From the NCBI RefSeq assembly GCF_005696555.1, contig NZ_CP040005.1, positions 2,356,001 to 2,420,000 of the forward strand: DNA of 64,000 bases. Direction: 5' to 3'. This DNA comes from Actinomyces sp. oral taxon 171 str. F0337 (GTDB lineage Bacteria; Actinomycetota; Actinomycetes; Actinomycetales; Actinomycetaceae). Positions 8,658 through 17,301 of this stretch are shown here, piece by piece (the first letter of the stretch is position 1; each line of letters opens with the position of its first letter). A model generated the notes under the pieces. That model made no database searches and had not been told where the DNA came from. It worked only from the letters and a program-made list of their open reading frames with translations. The position numbers were made by a program, and so were the translations under genes.

Positions 8658-10534
8658 TCCCCGATCCCCCTGACTCGGCGGTAGGCGCCCTTGAGGGGCG
8701 AGCGCACTGCGGCCGGGATCCAGCGGCCGACCTGCTCCTTGACCTGCTGACGAGTGCTGCGAGCGCTACGGACCCGTTGGATCATTCGCTGCTCGGCATC
8801 AACCCCCCAGTGCTGCGACACCGCGGTGGTGAACTCCCTGGTGTAGAACGACAGATTCGTCAGCTCGATCCGCGCGAAGGAGTCGGAGAAGAGCCACCCG
8901 CAGAAGTAGCCAGAGGCCTGCGCGACATAGCCGTAGGCGCGCTCGATGGCGTGGAGGATGGTTCCGTCGATGTCGTTCGGCTCGGGCGGGAAGTCCTCCC
9001 ACTGCCAGTCGTGGTCGAAGAGCGGCTTGAGAGCGGCCGGCCGGAACCAGAACATGGTGCCCAGCGGGGCGATGACCTCCTTGTGAGCATCGAGCGGGAC
9101 GTTCAGGTTCAGCTCCTTCTCCAGGAGCATCTTCGTGCGATCGAAGTTCGGCCCCCAGCTGTAGGAGTAGATGGGGAAGTAGTCGGCATGGTTGGGAGGG
9201 GTCGGCGAGAGCAGACCGAGCCGGGGCTCCGAGTCGAAGGTGGCGACGACGTTCTCGACGAACTCTCGAGTCGGGAGGAGATTGTCGAAGCACTTGCGGG
9301 CGAAGCCCTCGCCCACGGTGTAGGGGCTTAGCTGGGTGACCTTCTTGTCGTGCATGAAGCAGACCAGGTCGTAGTCGTCGACGATGTCCTTGCACCCCAC
9401 CAGGAGCGCGCTGACGTCCCGGCCCCGATTCTCGATGACACGCACGTCCACGTTGTAGGGCAGGTCCTGGCACGCCCGCTCCACCAGCTCCGCCTTCTCC
9501 TGGGAACCGACGGTGAGGATGAGGTCCGTCCCCTCGGGCATGGACCGGGCGTAGGCGAGCGTGGAGTCCAGGAGATCCATGAAGTACAGGTGCGCGATGA
9601 GGGCGACCTTCTGCTGCTTCGGCTCGCGAACCACCGCCTGCGTGGGCAGGACGTAGGTGAGCTGGAGGTTCTTCACCAGGTCTGCCATGTTCATGGAGCG
9701 CAGGGCGTTGTCCCAGATGAGGTTCGTGTCGAAGTCGGTGTGGTCGCGCAGGTACTCGTAGAGCTCGACGGTCGCGTTGCCCACGGCCTGGTGAAGCACG
9801 TCCTCGTAGCTGTGGAAGAAGGAGCGGCGCTTGAAGATGGGGCAGCGCCTCTCCGCAATGAGCTGCTTGGGGGTGAAGAGGATGGGCTGCAGGGTGAAGC
9901 CCTCCAGGTCCTCAGTATTGACATACACGTCGGAGACGAAGCCGAGCCGCTCGAAGCGCTGCGTGAAGGGCGCCTCGTGGAGCCCCACGGACTCCTCGTA
10001 GGAATTGATCTGAGGCAGGTTGTCCCAGTAGTCCTGGAACGCCTTGGAGGAGACCAGGGAGCGCCGGTAGGCGTGGAAGTGGGACTGAAGATGACGGGGC
10101 AGGTACCCCTCCAGAGAGTGCCCGAAGGGGTCGCCGGGGGCCAGGTGGAACCAGGTAATTCCCCAGAAGTCGATGTCCCGCCCCGCCATCTCGGTGAACA
10201 TCTCCTCGAAGGGGTGCACCGGCCCCATGATGGTGGCGTTGAACAGGACGATCTCGTCGAACTCGACGAGCCTGTCCCAGCCGTAGCTCTCCATGGCCGT
10301 CTTGTACGCCCAGGCGTCCAGCCCCTTGTTCTCCCGAAGGATGATGTTGTCCGTGAAGGCGGTCAGCCTGGCATAGCTCTTGGCGGTCAGCTCACCGTTG
10401 ACGACGATGACCAGCTCGGAGAGGTTCTTGACCATGTCAGTGAGCAGGGTCTCCACGTAGGAGTCCACGATGCCCTGAGCGTCGAAGAAGAAGAAGATCC
10501 CGAGTCGCTTCGGGTCCTGGCCGAGCGTTGCCAT
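8654..10534 (-). CDS. Rhamnan synthesis protein F (RgpF-like)
   Basis: This 626-residue protein matches the RgpF family needed for rhamnose-containing wall polysaccharides in streptococci. Family hallmarks are LGIFFFFDAQGIVDSYVETLL, then IVVNGE, RENKGLDAWAYK, FNATIMGPVHPFEEM and DFWGITWF. A later block has FMHDKK and PLGTMFWFRP. The arrangement suggests two GT-A-like halves, with the second from about residue 310. It starts at an ATG with an AAGGGA site and is coupled to the acyltransferase gene. A second family member lies at 15153-17189. Roles of polymer transferase or branching enzyme are both possible. Confidence 0.9.
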   Translation of the reverse strand: MATLGQDPKRLGIFFFFDAQGIVDSYVETLLTDMVKNLSELVIVVNGELTAKSYARLTAFTDNIILRENKGLDAWAYKTAMESYGWDRLVEFDEIVLFNATIMGPVHPFEEMFTEMAGRDIDFWGITWFHLAPGDPFGHSLEGYLPRHLQSHFHAYRRSLVSSKAFQDYWDNLPQINSYEESVGLHEAPFTQRFERLGFVSDVYVNTEDLEGFTLQPILFTPKQLIAERRCPIFKRRSFFHSYEDVLHQAVGNATVELYEYLRDHTDFDTNLIWDNALRSMNMADLVKNLQLTYVLPTQAVVREPKQQKVALIAHLYFMDLLDSTLAYARSMPEGTDLILTVGSQEKAELVERACQDLPYNVDVRVIENRGRDVSALLVGCKDIVDDYDLVCFMHDKKVTQLSPYTVGEGFARKCFDNLLPTREFVENVVATFDSEPRLGLLSPTPPNHADYFPIYSYSWGPNFDRTKMLLEKELNLNVPLDAHKEVIAPLGTMFWFRPAALKPLFDHDWQWEDFPPEPNDIDGTILHAIERAYGYVAQASGYFCGWLFSDSFARIELTNLSFYTREFTTAVSQHWGVDAEQRMIQRVRSARSTRQQVKEQVGRWIPAAVRSPLKGAYRRVRGIGE

Positions 10535-10609
10535 AATGTCCCTTCTGGGCAGTGGTTCAAGCCGCTCACCATGACGGGAGAGCGGAGGAATAGGGTTTCT
10601 CCGGGCGCG

Positions 10610-11452
10610 TCAGCCCGCGCTTGAGGCGAGAATACGGCGGATCCTCGTCGGGTCGCCCCATACACCGGGCGAGTCGTAGGGCCGATCCGGGAAGGCCCCG
10701 TACTCCAGGGTCATGTCCAGGTCGTTGTCCCGAATGTAGGCCTCGACGCGGTCGGCCAGGGTCATCGGCTCGCCGGTGCAGGCGTTGATGATGCCGTCGA
10801 CCTCGGTCTGGTCCACGATCGCGGCGATCTGCGTGGCCAGCTCATCCACGGAGATGAAGTCGTAGCGGTTCTTGCCCGTGGTGAAGGGGAAGGTGGTGCG
10901 CCCCTCCTCGGCGGCCTCCAGGAGCTTGGAGAAGATCGAGTTGCCGAACTTGTCGTCACCCACGATGTAGTAGGCACGGATCCACTGGGCGACGGCGCCA
11001 TGCTTCTTGGCCGACAGGAAGGTGGTCTCCCGCAGTGCGTTCTTGGCGATGCCGTAGAGCGAGGCGGGGTTGCAGGGGGAGCTCTCGTCAATGGCGCCCT
11101 CCCAGTAGCCGACCTCATGCATGGTCCCCATGACGGCGAGCTGCTTGAGACCGCCGGCGTACAGGTTCTCAATAAGACGAACGTGCTTGGCCAGGTCGTC
11201 CATATGAGCGTTCGAGGCGTGCTTGAAGCCGTCGCGCCAGGCCATGTGCAGGACGACGTCAGGACGCCCCATCTGGTCATAGATATCGGCATCCCCGGAG
11301 AAGAGGTCCAGGGAGAGCCTCTCAGCCCGCTCGTCGACGCCGTCGAGTCGCAGGTCGAGGGCCTTGACATCCAGGCCGCGCTCCAGGAGCGCGGTGACGA
11401 CGTGGCGACCGATGTAGCCGCCTGCTCCAGTGACGAGAACTGTCTTTGCCAT
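10610..11452 (-). CDS. NAD(P)-dependent sugar epimerase/dehydratase
   Basis: This 280-residue short-chain dehydrogenase starts MAKTVLVTGAGGYIGRHVV with the nucleotide-binding GxxGxxG. A catalytic Tyr-x3-Lys is seen in YGIAK, with DEL and FISVDELATQI blocks later. The ATG at 11452 was chosen because the fold begins there; 13 extra upstream residues would be unnatural. It is shorter than GalE or RmlB and more like small sugar-4-epimerases or RmlD-like reductases. It sits between the RgpF-like gene and the Gtr trio on the same strand, so it probably makes a sugar nucleotide for them. The substrate is unknown. Confidence 0.82.
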   Translation of the reverse strand: MAKTVLVTGAGGYIGRHVVTALLERGLDVKALDLRLDGVDERAERLSLDLFSGDADIYDQMGRPDVVLHMAWRDGFKHASNAHMDDLAKHVRLIENLYAGGLKQLAVMGTMHEVGYWEGAIDESSPCNPASLYGIAKNALRETTFLSAKKHGAVAQWIRAYYIVGDDKFGNSIFSKLLEAAEEGRTTFPFTTGKNRYDFISVDELATQIAAIVDQTEVDGIINACTGEPMTLADRVEAYIRDNDLDMTLEYGAFPDRPYDSPGVWGDPTRIRRILASSAG

Positions 11453-11487
11453 GGCTCCGGATCCTAACAGGTGCGGTCGCGGAACGA

Positions 11488-13605
11488 TCACTTGGTTCTG
11501 CCGCTGATGGACATGAGGAGATCGCCGTTGACGGTCGTTCCGTTCTCCGTGGTCGGGAACTGGTCGACCGCGGGATTGATCTCGACGACGGCGCTGCCGC
11601 CCTCGGTCAGCTCACTGGTGATCCTCACGGTGTACCTCTCACCAGCGCGCAGGACGAGTCCTTTGGCCGGGAACTCGTGCAGACCCTCGTGGAGGGAGTT
11701 CGCCGGCGCCGCGGTCTTGAAGACCCGGGCACCGGAGGCGTCCGTGACCTCGACGTTGACCACCGAGGAGTCGAGCCACTGGATGTCTCCTGCCAGGAAG
11801 GCGATATTGATGGAGCTGACCTCCACGGTCGACGGCAGGGTGACGGTCTCGGTGACGCTCGCTCCGTCACCGAGGATGTTGACGCCTCCCGGCTGGGGGG
11901 TGTCGGTGACCGCTGAGTACGCCACCGGAACTGCCGGCACGAAGTAGGGGATCAGCACGAGCGCGCTGAACGCCGCAGGCATGGTCAGGCGCGACCAGGC
12001 CGCGGAGCGCGGGACCCGCTCGCCCCGCCCCAGCTTCTCCACCATCTCGGCGCGCGGGAAGTTGATGAAGAGGATCGCCAGAACGCAGGCGATCATGAAG
12101 CCGACGATGAAGGACCCCTGCCTGCTGATTCCCATGACGTCGAGGAACTGCGCGGGGTTCTCATAGCGGGGCTGCGCCGTCGGAGTGGCCAGGTGAGGCA
12201 GAAGCAGCTGATCGAGGATCGACCGGTCGTACATGGAGAAACCGGTGAAGGTGTACATGAGGAACAACGCGGTTCCAACGCCCATCTCAAGAGCCGAGTT
12301 GAGCAGCACGTGGCGCGGGTTGAGGAAGATGATGAGCACCGCGAAGGGCGAGACCATGACGGCCCAGTAGGGATTGAGCGGGACGACCGTCGCGAAGACG
12401 AGGTAGATGGCCAGGCAGATGTAGACCGCATCGGCCGCCAACGCCTTCGTTCCCTGAGGGCAGCGCAGGTAGGCGAAGATGCCGATCCCCACCATGAACA
12501 CCACGAAGATCGGGATCATGCTGCCCTGCCACGGGACCCCCACGGCAGTGAGCCTCTGAAGCATGCTGCTCATGAATCCCCCGGTGGACGCCTTGTACGC
12601 CACATTGCCGTGGTAGATGGCGCGGCACCCGACCAGGCCGATGAGCCCGACAACGACCTGGAGGGCCACCACGCGCAGCCGCTTCTCCCTCAGTAGCAGA
12701 AGCGGCACGAAGATGAAGATGGCGAAGAGCTTGAGCGTGTTGGCGATCGCGAACCACAGCAGGAACCTGCCCAGCCGGCCGCGCAGGTAGGCGCGCAGCC
12801 CCAGCAGGATGAAGACGATCATGATGATGTCGTACTGGACGATGACGAAGACCGGGACGAACAGCGTCATCGAGGACAGGAAGAAGAAGGCGACCCACTT
12901 GCTGCGCTGCCGACCGACGCCGAGGTCACGAGCGATGTCCACCAGGACCTTGGCGGCGACGAGGGCGGCGAGCACCATCATGGTCTTGAGCCACAGCTGC
13001 GCCGGCGTCGACAGCAGGTACTGGAAGCCGGTGATCCGGTATAGGACGTAGGTCGGCAGGTTCCACAGCCCGAAGAGCAGGTAGAGCGGAATGTCGTAGA
13101 CCGCTGGGTGACCGGTCGACGTGTGCTCGATCGCGATCCGGTAGAAGTCGCCGATCCGCCCTTGAAGAACCGCGTCCAGGAAGTTGAAGGAGTGCTCGAA
13201 GGTGGCTCGTACGTCGCCGTAGAGGAAGAAGGCGTAGGCGCCGAGCAGAATGACGCCCAGCAGCGCCCAGTCCACGAGACCGGGACGTTCGGTGTCGTTC
13301 CACCAACGGCCGAGACGGCTCCTCACCACGCGCTCGATCACCTCGCGCCCACGATCGACCTCCGAGTCGAAGCGCGCACGCAGACGCGAGCCGGCGCCTG
13401 AGGCAGGAAGAGTCTTGGTACCGCCGGACGCACCGGCCGACTGCCCGTTCTTCTCCTGCGCCCGCGTCTCCGGCGTGGAGTCGTGATCAGTTTTCTCAGC
13501 GTTGTCGTTCCCTGCTTGACCCGTACTGTTCTTCGCAGCTTTACCGGACACGAGAGCCTGCCTGTTCGTCGGAGTGATGGACGGCGGTCGCCCCGGAGGA
13601 GGCAC
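11488..13605 (-). CDS. Polytopic GT-C-like membrane protein with exported C-terminal domain
   Basis: This 705-residue protein has a hydrophilic, charged N-tail (about 1-110), then some 12 hydrophobic segments, then about 160 residues outside the membrane that look like a beta sandwich (from AYSAVTDTPQPG). QYDIIMIVFILLGLRAYLRG and IANTLKLFAIFIFVPLL resemble GT-C type transferases. It follows GtrB and GtrA genes, so it is probably the specific transferase that moves a sugar from undecaprenyl phosphate to a surface glycan. A GTG at 13605 has a GGAG site but overlaps gtrA by 65 bases; the GTG at 13551 is an alternative start. Confidence 0.75.
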   Translation of the reverse strand: MPPPGRPPSITPTNRQALVSGKAAKNSTGQAGNDNAEKTDHDSTPETRAQEKNGQSAGASGGTKTLPASGAGSRLRARFDSEVDRGREVIERVVRSRLGRWWNDTERPGLVDWALLGVILLGAYAFFLYGDVRATFEHSFNFLDAVLQGRIGDFYRIAIEHTSTGHPAVYDIPLYLLFGLWNLPTYVLYRITGFQYLLSTPAQLWLKTMMVLAALVAAKVLVDIARDLGVGRQRSKWVAFFFLSSMTLFVPVFVIVQYDIIMIVFILLGLRAYLRGRLGRFLLWFAIANTLKLFAIFIFVPLLLLREKRLRVVALQVVVGLIGLVGCRAIYHGNVAYKASTGGFMSSMLQRLTAVGVPWQGSMIPIFVVFMVGIGIFAYLRCPQGTKALAADAVYICLAIYLVFATVVPLNPYWAVMVSPFAVLIIFLNPRHVLLNSALEMGVGTALFLMYTFTGFSMYDRSILDQLLLPHLATPTAQPRYENPAQFLDVMGISRQGSFIVGFMIACVLAILFINFPRAEMVEKLGRGERVPRSAAWSRLTMPAAFSALVLIPYFVPAVPVAYSAVTDTPQPGGVNILGDGASVTETVTLPSTVEVSSINIAFLAGDIQWLDSSVVNVEVTDASGARVFKTAAPANSLHEGLHEFPAKGLVLRAGERYTVRITSELTEGGSAVVEINPAVDQFPTTENGTTVNGDLLMSISGRTK

Positions 13606-14008
13606 CGAGACGCTCCAGGAGGGCTTTGCGGGAGATGAAGTTGTAGATGAGCACGATTGCCGTGGCGATGATCTTCCCCAGGAAGGGACTCATTCCGGCG
13701 AGGTCGGCGCACACATAGAGGATGAGGGTGTTCAAGCCCAGTGCGACCACGTTGAGCAGAACATACAGCGTGAACTCCTTGAGGACACTGACGTTCTCCT
13801 GGGCCTCGAACACGTAGCGCCTGGAGAGGATGTAGTTGAGGACCACCGAGGTGGAGAAGGACGTCGCGCTGGCGACGAGGTGGGGGACGCCCAGCCCGTA
13901 CAGCACGGTGAAGAGGCCGAAGTCAACGCAGAAGGAGATGCCGCCGACAACGAGGAAGCGCCCGAACTGAAGAACGAGGGGGCGCGCTTTCTCCTGGAGG
14001 GCGTTCAA
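13541..14008 (-). CDS. GtrA family flippase
   Basis: This 155-residue protein has four hydrophobic segments typical of GtrA: FGRFLVVGGISFCVDFGLF, then LVASATSFSTSVVLNYILSRRYVF, then LLNVVALGLNTLILYV and FLGKIIATAIVLIYNFISRK. GtrA proteins are thought to flip undecaprenyl-phosphate-sugar to the outer face. The start overlaps the end of the gtrB-like gene by four bases and the end overlaps the GT-C gene. The three therefore form a classic GtrB-GtrA-transferase set. Confidence 0.9.
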   Translation of the reverse strand: MNALQEKARPLVLQFGRFLVVGGISFCVDFGLFTVLYGLGVPHLVASATSFSTSVVLNYILSRRYVFEAQENVSVLKEFTLYVLLNVVALGLNTLILYVCADLAGMSPFLGKIIATAIVLIYNFISRKALLERLGASSGATAVHHSDEQAGSRVR

Positions 14009-15030
14009 GAGATGTTCCCACCGGGACGTCCCTGCGACGGGTTACCCGCCTCCGGCGACGCCGGGCCGCCCCCGAAGCCCGACGACCCCTCAGAGGGACC
14101 GAAGTTGAGGCGCTCACCTATCACCACGCGAGGCTTGCTGACAACGCGCCCGTTGATGCTGAGGATGTACTCGCCCAGGATCCCGATGAAGAACAGCTGG
14201 ATGGATCCGAGGAGGAACAGGCCCACGGTGCGGGAGGCCTCACCCACCGGATAGGCGTTCCAGTCGATGAGCTTCTTGATCAGGACGAAGGTCGCCAGGC
14301 CCAGGCAGATGATGCCGACGAAGGTGGCCACGAATGTGGCCATGCGCATCAGAAGCTTGGTGGAGCTGGTGATCCCCTGCATGGCGAAGTCGTAGTTGCG
14401 CAGGAAGTTGAAATTCGACTTCCCCCGGGAGGACTGGGCCTGATCGTACTGGACGATCTCGAGCCCGATCCCGTACTCGGCGACGACCGTCTTGAAGTAG
14501 GGCTGGATATCGCCGATCTGCCTGAGAACATCGATGAACTCGGCGTCGTAGAGCCCGTATCCGGTGAAACGCGCGATCTGAGGGGTGTCGGCGAACCAGT
14601 CGATGAGCTTGTAGTAGAGGTGACGGCACCCCGTCATGATGAAGCCCTCGTCAGAGGATCTCCGCTGCCCGATGACGACCTTGGCCCCCGCCTCCCAACG
14701 GGCCACGAACTCCGGGAGGTTCTCAGGCGGATCCTGGAGGTCACCGAAGAGCATGAAGGTCGCGTCCCCCGAGCCGTAGGTGAGAGCCGAGAAGACATTC
14801 CGGTGAAAACCGAAGTTACGGGCATTGAAGACGGCCTTCACCCGCTTGTCCTCATCCGCCAGAGCGCGGATCGCGTCGCGGGTACCGTCCGTCGAGTAGT
14901 CATCGACGAAGATGATCTCGTAGTCGTATTGCGGAAGACGTGTGCGAAATACCGAGTTCAGGCGGTCGTACATCAACCTGACGCTTTTTTCCTCGTTATA
15001 ACTGGGAATGACGACGCTGATCTTCTTCAT
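14005..15030 (-). CDS. GtrB-like undecaprenyl-phosphate glycosyltransferase (GT2)
   Basis: This 341-residue enzyme loads a sugar, often glucose, onto undecaprenyl phosphate. It starts MKKISVVIPSYNEEKSV, chosen because the GT-A fold begins there. IIFVDDYSTDGT and LFGDLQDPPENL carry the conserved acidic residues. Two C-terminal membrane helices (TFVATFVGIICLGLATFVLI and VGLFLLGSIQLFFIGILGEY) match the GtrB/DPM type. The Pro/Gly-rich tail after about residue 310 is not part of the family. It is first in a coupled operon with gtrA and the GT-C gene. Confidence 0.9.
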   Translation of the reverse strand: MKKISVVIPSYNEEKSVRLMYDRLNSVFRTRLPQYDYEIIFVDDYSTDGTRDAIRALADEDKRVKAVFNARNFGFHRNVFSALTYGSGDATFMLFGDLQDPPENLPEFVARWEAGAKVVIGQRRSSDEGFIMTGCRHLYYKLIDWFADTPQIARFTGYGLYDAEFIDVLRQIGDIQPYFKTVVAEYGIGLEIVQYDQAQSSRGKSNFNFLRNYDFAMQGITSSTKLLMRMATFVATFVGIICLGLATFVLIKKLIDWNAYPVGEASRTVGLFLLGSIQLFFIGILGEYILSINGRVVSKPRVVIGERLNFGPSEGSSGFGGGPASPEAGNPSQGRPGGNIS

Positions 15031-15152
15031 GGACAGGTCAAGGTCCTCACGTGACTCATTGATTGAGGCCGGGGCTCCAACAGGGGATCCGAGGGGCATA
15101 CCCGCCCATGCCGGCAGGAGGTGCGGGGAGCACCTCACGATATGCTAACACC

Positions 15153-17189
15153 TCATTCATTCCCCGCCGTCTCTCCGCCTTCTCGGCGACGGCGACCGGC
15201 TTCGCGAAAACGCCTGCCGGCGGCCGTTGCGGCCCGCGCCAGGTCCGATGCTCCACCGGTCAGATAACGGTAGGCGGGTTTGAGAGCACCACCCACGTCA
15301 GGGTGGTGAACATCGACGTAGGAACGCACCCGGGCACCGACTCCGGCCTGAGGTCCGAACCGCGCCTGGAGGAACCTGACCTGCTCGTCGGTGTAGGCCG
15401 GGAGGTCCGCGGTGACGGCTCGCTGCTTGTAGGCCAGGGACCCGTATAGCCGCCCGGCCCAGGCCGGGGTGAGCACCTCGCGGGGGTGGAAGCCGCTGGA
15501 CATGGCTGCGTAGACGGTCAGCAGCTCAAGCACCTCGGCGGCTCGGGCCTCCCTGAGGCGCTCGGCCGACTGCTCGGGACCTGCGACGGCCCGCTCGGTC
15601 AGTCGCACGAGCTCCTTGGCCCCCTCGCTCAGCGTGCGCAGTGCTTCGGGGCGGGCCATGAACATCGCGCCGACCGGAACCACGGGGGCGACCGGATCCA
15701 GCTCCACGGTCAGGCCGAGCCGGCGGGACAGCGTCTTGGCGGCACCGGCCAGCCCGTCCCATGTCGGTCCACCGTGAGCCTGTCCGATGTGACTGGCGGC
15801 AGGCATGGCCACACCGAGGCCGGGGTGACGCTCGAAGAGGTCGATGAGGCCGGCCGTGTATCCCGGCGAGGCCAGTAGGCAGTCGAGCACCTGCCGGCGG
15901 GCGACGTCGTCGGCCTTCGACTCGGGACCGCTCGGCGACCCCACGGTGATCCGCAGGACGAGGTCGCCACCACCGTCGGAGCCGGTGGCGCGCCCAGGAT
16001 CCCACAGGTCGCCGCACTCGGTGAGGAAGGGGATCGTGCCACGCGGATCGAGATCCCGCACCGCACGGAAGGCGACAGCCGCGCCCCCCGGTGCCGCGGC
16101 CTCGTCCGCTGGGCGGCGACCAGTGAGACGCTCCAGGTCGGCGGCATCCAGGTGCGTGGGCGAGGTGACCACCACCCGCCAGTGCGCCGGCAGGCTCGCC
16201 AGGCGCTGAGCAAGACCATCGGCCTCGGCGCGCTCGACCCCCTCCCCTCCGGCCGGGACGTGGACGACGACGCAGCCCGAGGGCGTCGGTGCGGTCGATC
16301 CCGCCTCCGGGTCGGGCTCATCCGGCGCAGGGGCGGCCTCAACGACGACCTCGGTGAGGCCAGCGTTGACAATGAGGTCACGGGCGGGAGCATTGTGAAC
16401 GACGTCGGACAGGATGAGGTCCTCGCTGTAGCCCGCCCGCGCAGCATCCTCCAGCAGCTCCCCGCCGACGACGGCCTGCCGGTCCTGGTGGAGCGGGTCG
16501 TGGAAGAGGGCGCGACGCTTGAGCAGGGGGCAGCCGTCGGCCAGCAGTGCCGGGGCCTCCTCGATGGCCGGGTTGTCCGAGCGGTAGCGGTCCACGGGGA
16601 AGGCGACCTCCCAGGTGTGACCGAGCTCGGCGAAGTGGTCGGTGAAACGCGACTCGTGCCACTGGATGGAGTCGCGGTAGGAGGAGACCGGCGGCATCCG
16701 CTCCCAGTACTCACGGAAGGCCGGAGCCGTCAGCAGCCTGCGGCGCACCGCGATCCAGTGGGACTGGATGTGTCGGGGCAGCTCTCGCCTGGCGAGGAAG
16801 GGGTGGGGACGCATGGCCGCGTGCTCGGTCATGCCCCAGAAGGAGATGTCGCACCAGCCCTCGGCACGGGTGAGGACCTCCTCCCAGGGGCGCAGAGGCG
16901 CGTAGCAGGTGTGGTTGGTCAGGATGAGCTCGTCGAAGTCGGCGAGCCGGTCCCAGCCCAGGTGCTCCAGACCGGCCCGGTAGGCACCGGCGTCGAGCCC
17001 CTCATTGGGGCGCTGGAGAACCTGGTCGCAGCAGGTCTCCAGCCGGGAGCGGTCGGCGTCACGGATGGGAGAGTTGGAGACCAGCAGGATGTGGTCGGCA
17101 TGGGGGCGCAGGGAGCTGAGCGCGGTGACGACGTAGTCACGGACCTGATGATGAGGATCGAAGTGGAAGTAGACGAGTCCTCGGTTCAT
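15153..17189 (-). CDS. Second RgpF-like rhamnan synthesis protein
   Basis: This 678-residue protein is a diverged relative of the one at 8654-10534. The shared landmarks are GLVYFHFDPHHQVRDYVVTAL, LLVSNSPI, QRPNEGLDAGAYR, LILTNHTCYAPLRPWEEV and DISFWGMTEH. RALFHDPLHQDRQAV and VPVGAMFMARPEAL come later. It starts at an ATG preceded by GGAGGACC; an upstream extension of 24 residues looks unnatural. It is separated by 122 bases from the gtrB-like gene. Keeping two RgpF proteins in one locus suggests two rhamnose linkages or a branched polymer. Confidence 0.85.
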   Translation of the reverse strand: MNRGLVYFHFDPHHQVRDYVVTALSSLRPHADHILLVSNSPIRDADRSRLETCCDQVLQRPNEGLDAGAYRAGLEHLGWDRLADFDELILTNHTCYAPLRPWEEVLTRAEGWCDISFWGMTEHAAMRPHPFLARRELPRHIQSHWIAVRRRLLTAPAFREYWERMPPVSSYRDSIQWHESRFTDHFAELGHTWEVAFPVDRYRSDNPAIEEAPALLADGCPLLKRRALFHDPLHQDRQAVVGGELLEDAARAGYSEDLILSDVVHNAPARDLIVNAGLTEVVVEAAPAPDEPDPEAGSTAPTPSGCVVVHVPAGGEGVERAEADGLAQRLASLPAHWRVVVTSPTHLDAADLERLTGRRPADEAAAPGGAAVAFRAVRDLDPRGTIPFLTECGDLWDPGRATGSDGGGDLVLRITVGSPSGPESKADDVARRQVLDCLLASPGYTAGLIDLFERHPGLGVAMPAASHIGQAHGGPTWDGLAGAAKTLSRRLGLTVELDPVAPVVPVGAMFMARPEALRTLSEGAKELVRLTERAVAGPEQSAERLREARAAEVLELLTVYAAMSSGFHPREVLTPAWAGRLYGSLAYKQRAVTADLPAYTDEQVRFLQARFGPQAGVGARVRSYVDVHHPDVGGALKPAYRYLTGGASDLARAATAAGRRFREAGRRRREGGETAGNE

Positions 17190-17301
17190 GTGGAGGTCCT
17201 CCCCGGCAGGTGGTCGACGAAGGCAGCTGGTAACGAAGCGGCGAGGCGGCCAGTGTCTCATGCGCTCCTGGCCGCCCCGCCGTTCGTCCGCTTGCGGGAT
17301 G

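Noticed and set aside
6212..8684. Long plus-strand frames opposite the epimerase and acyltransferase genes
   Set aside because: Their translations are Gly/Asp/Glu/Val-rich and without family motifs, and they lie opposite clear coding genes. They are high-GC shadows.
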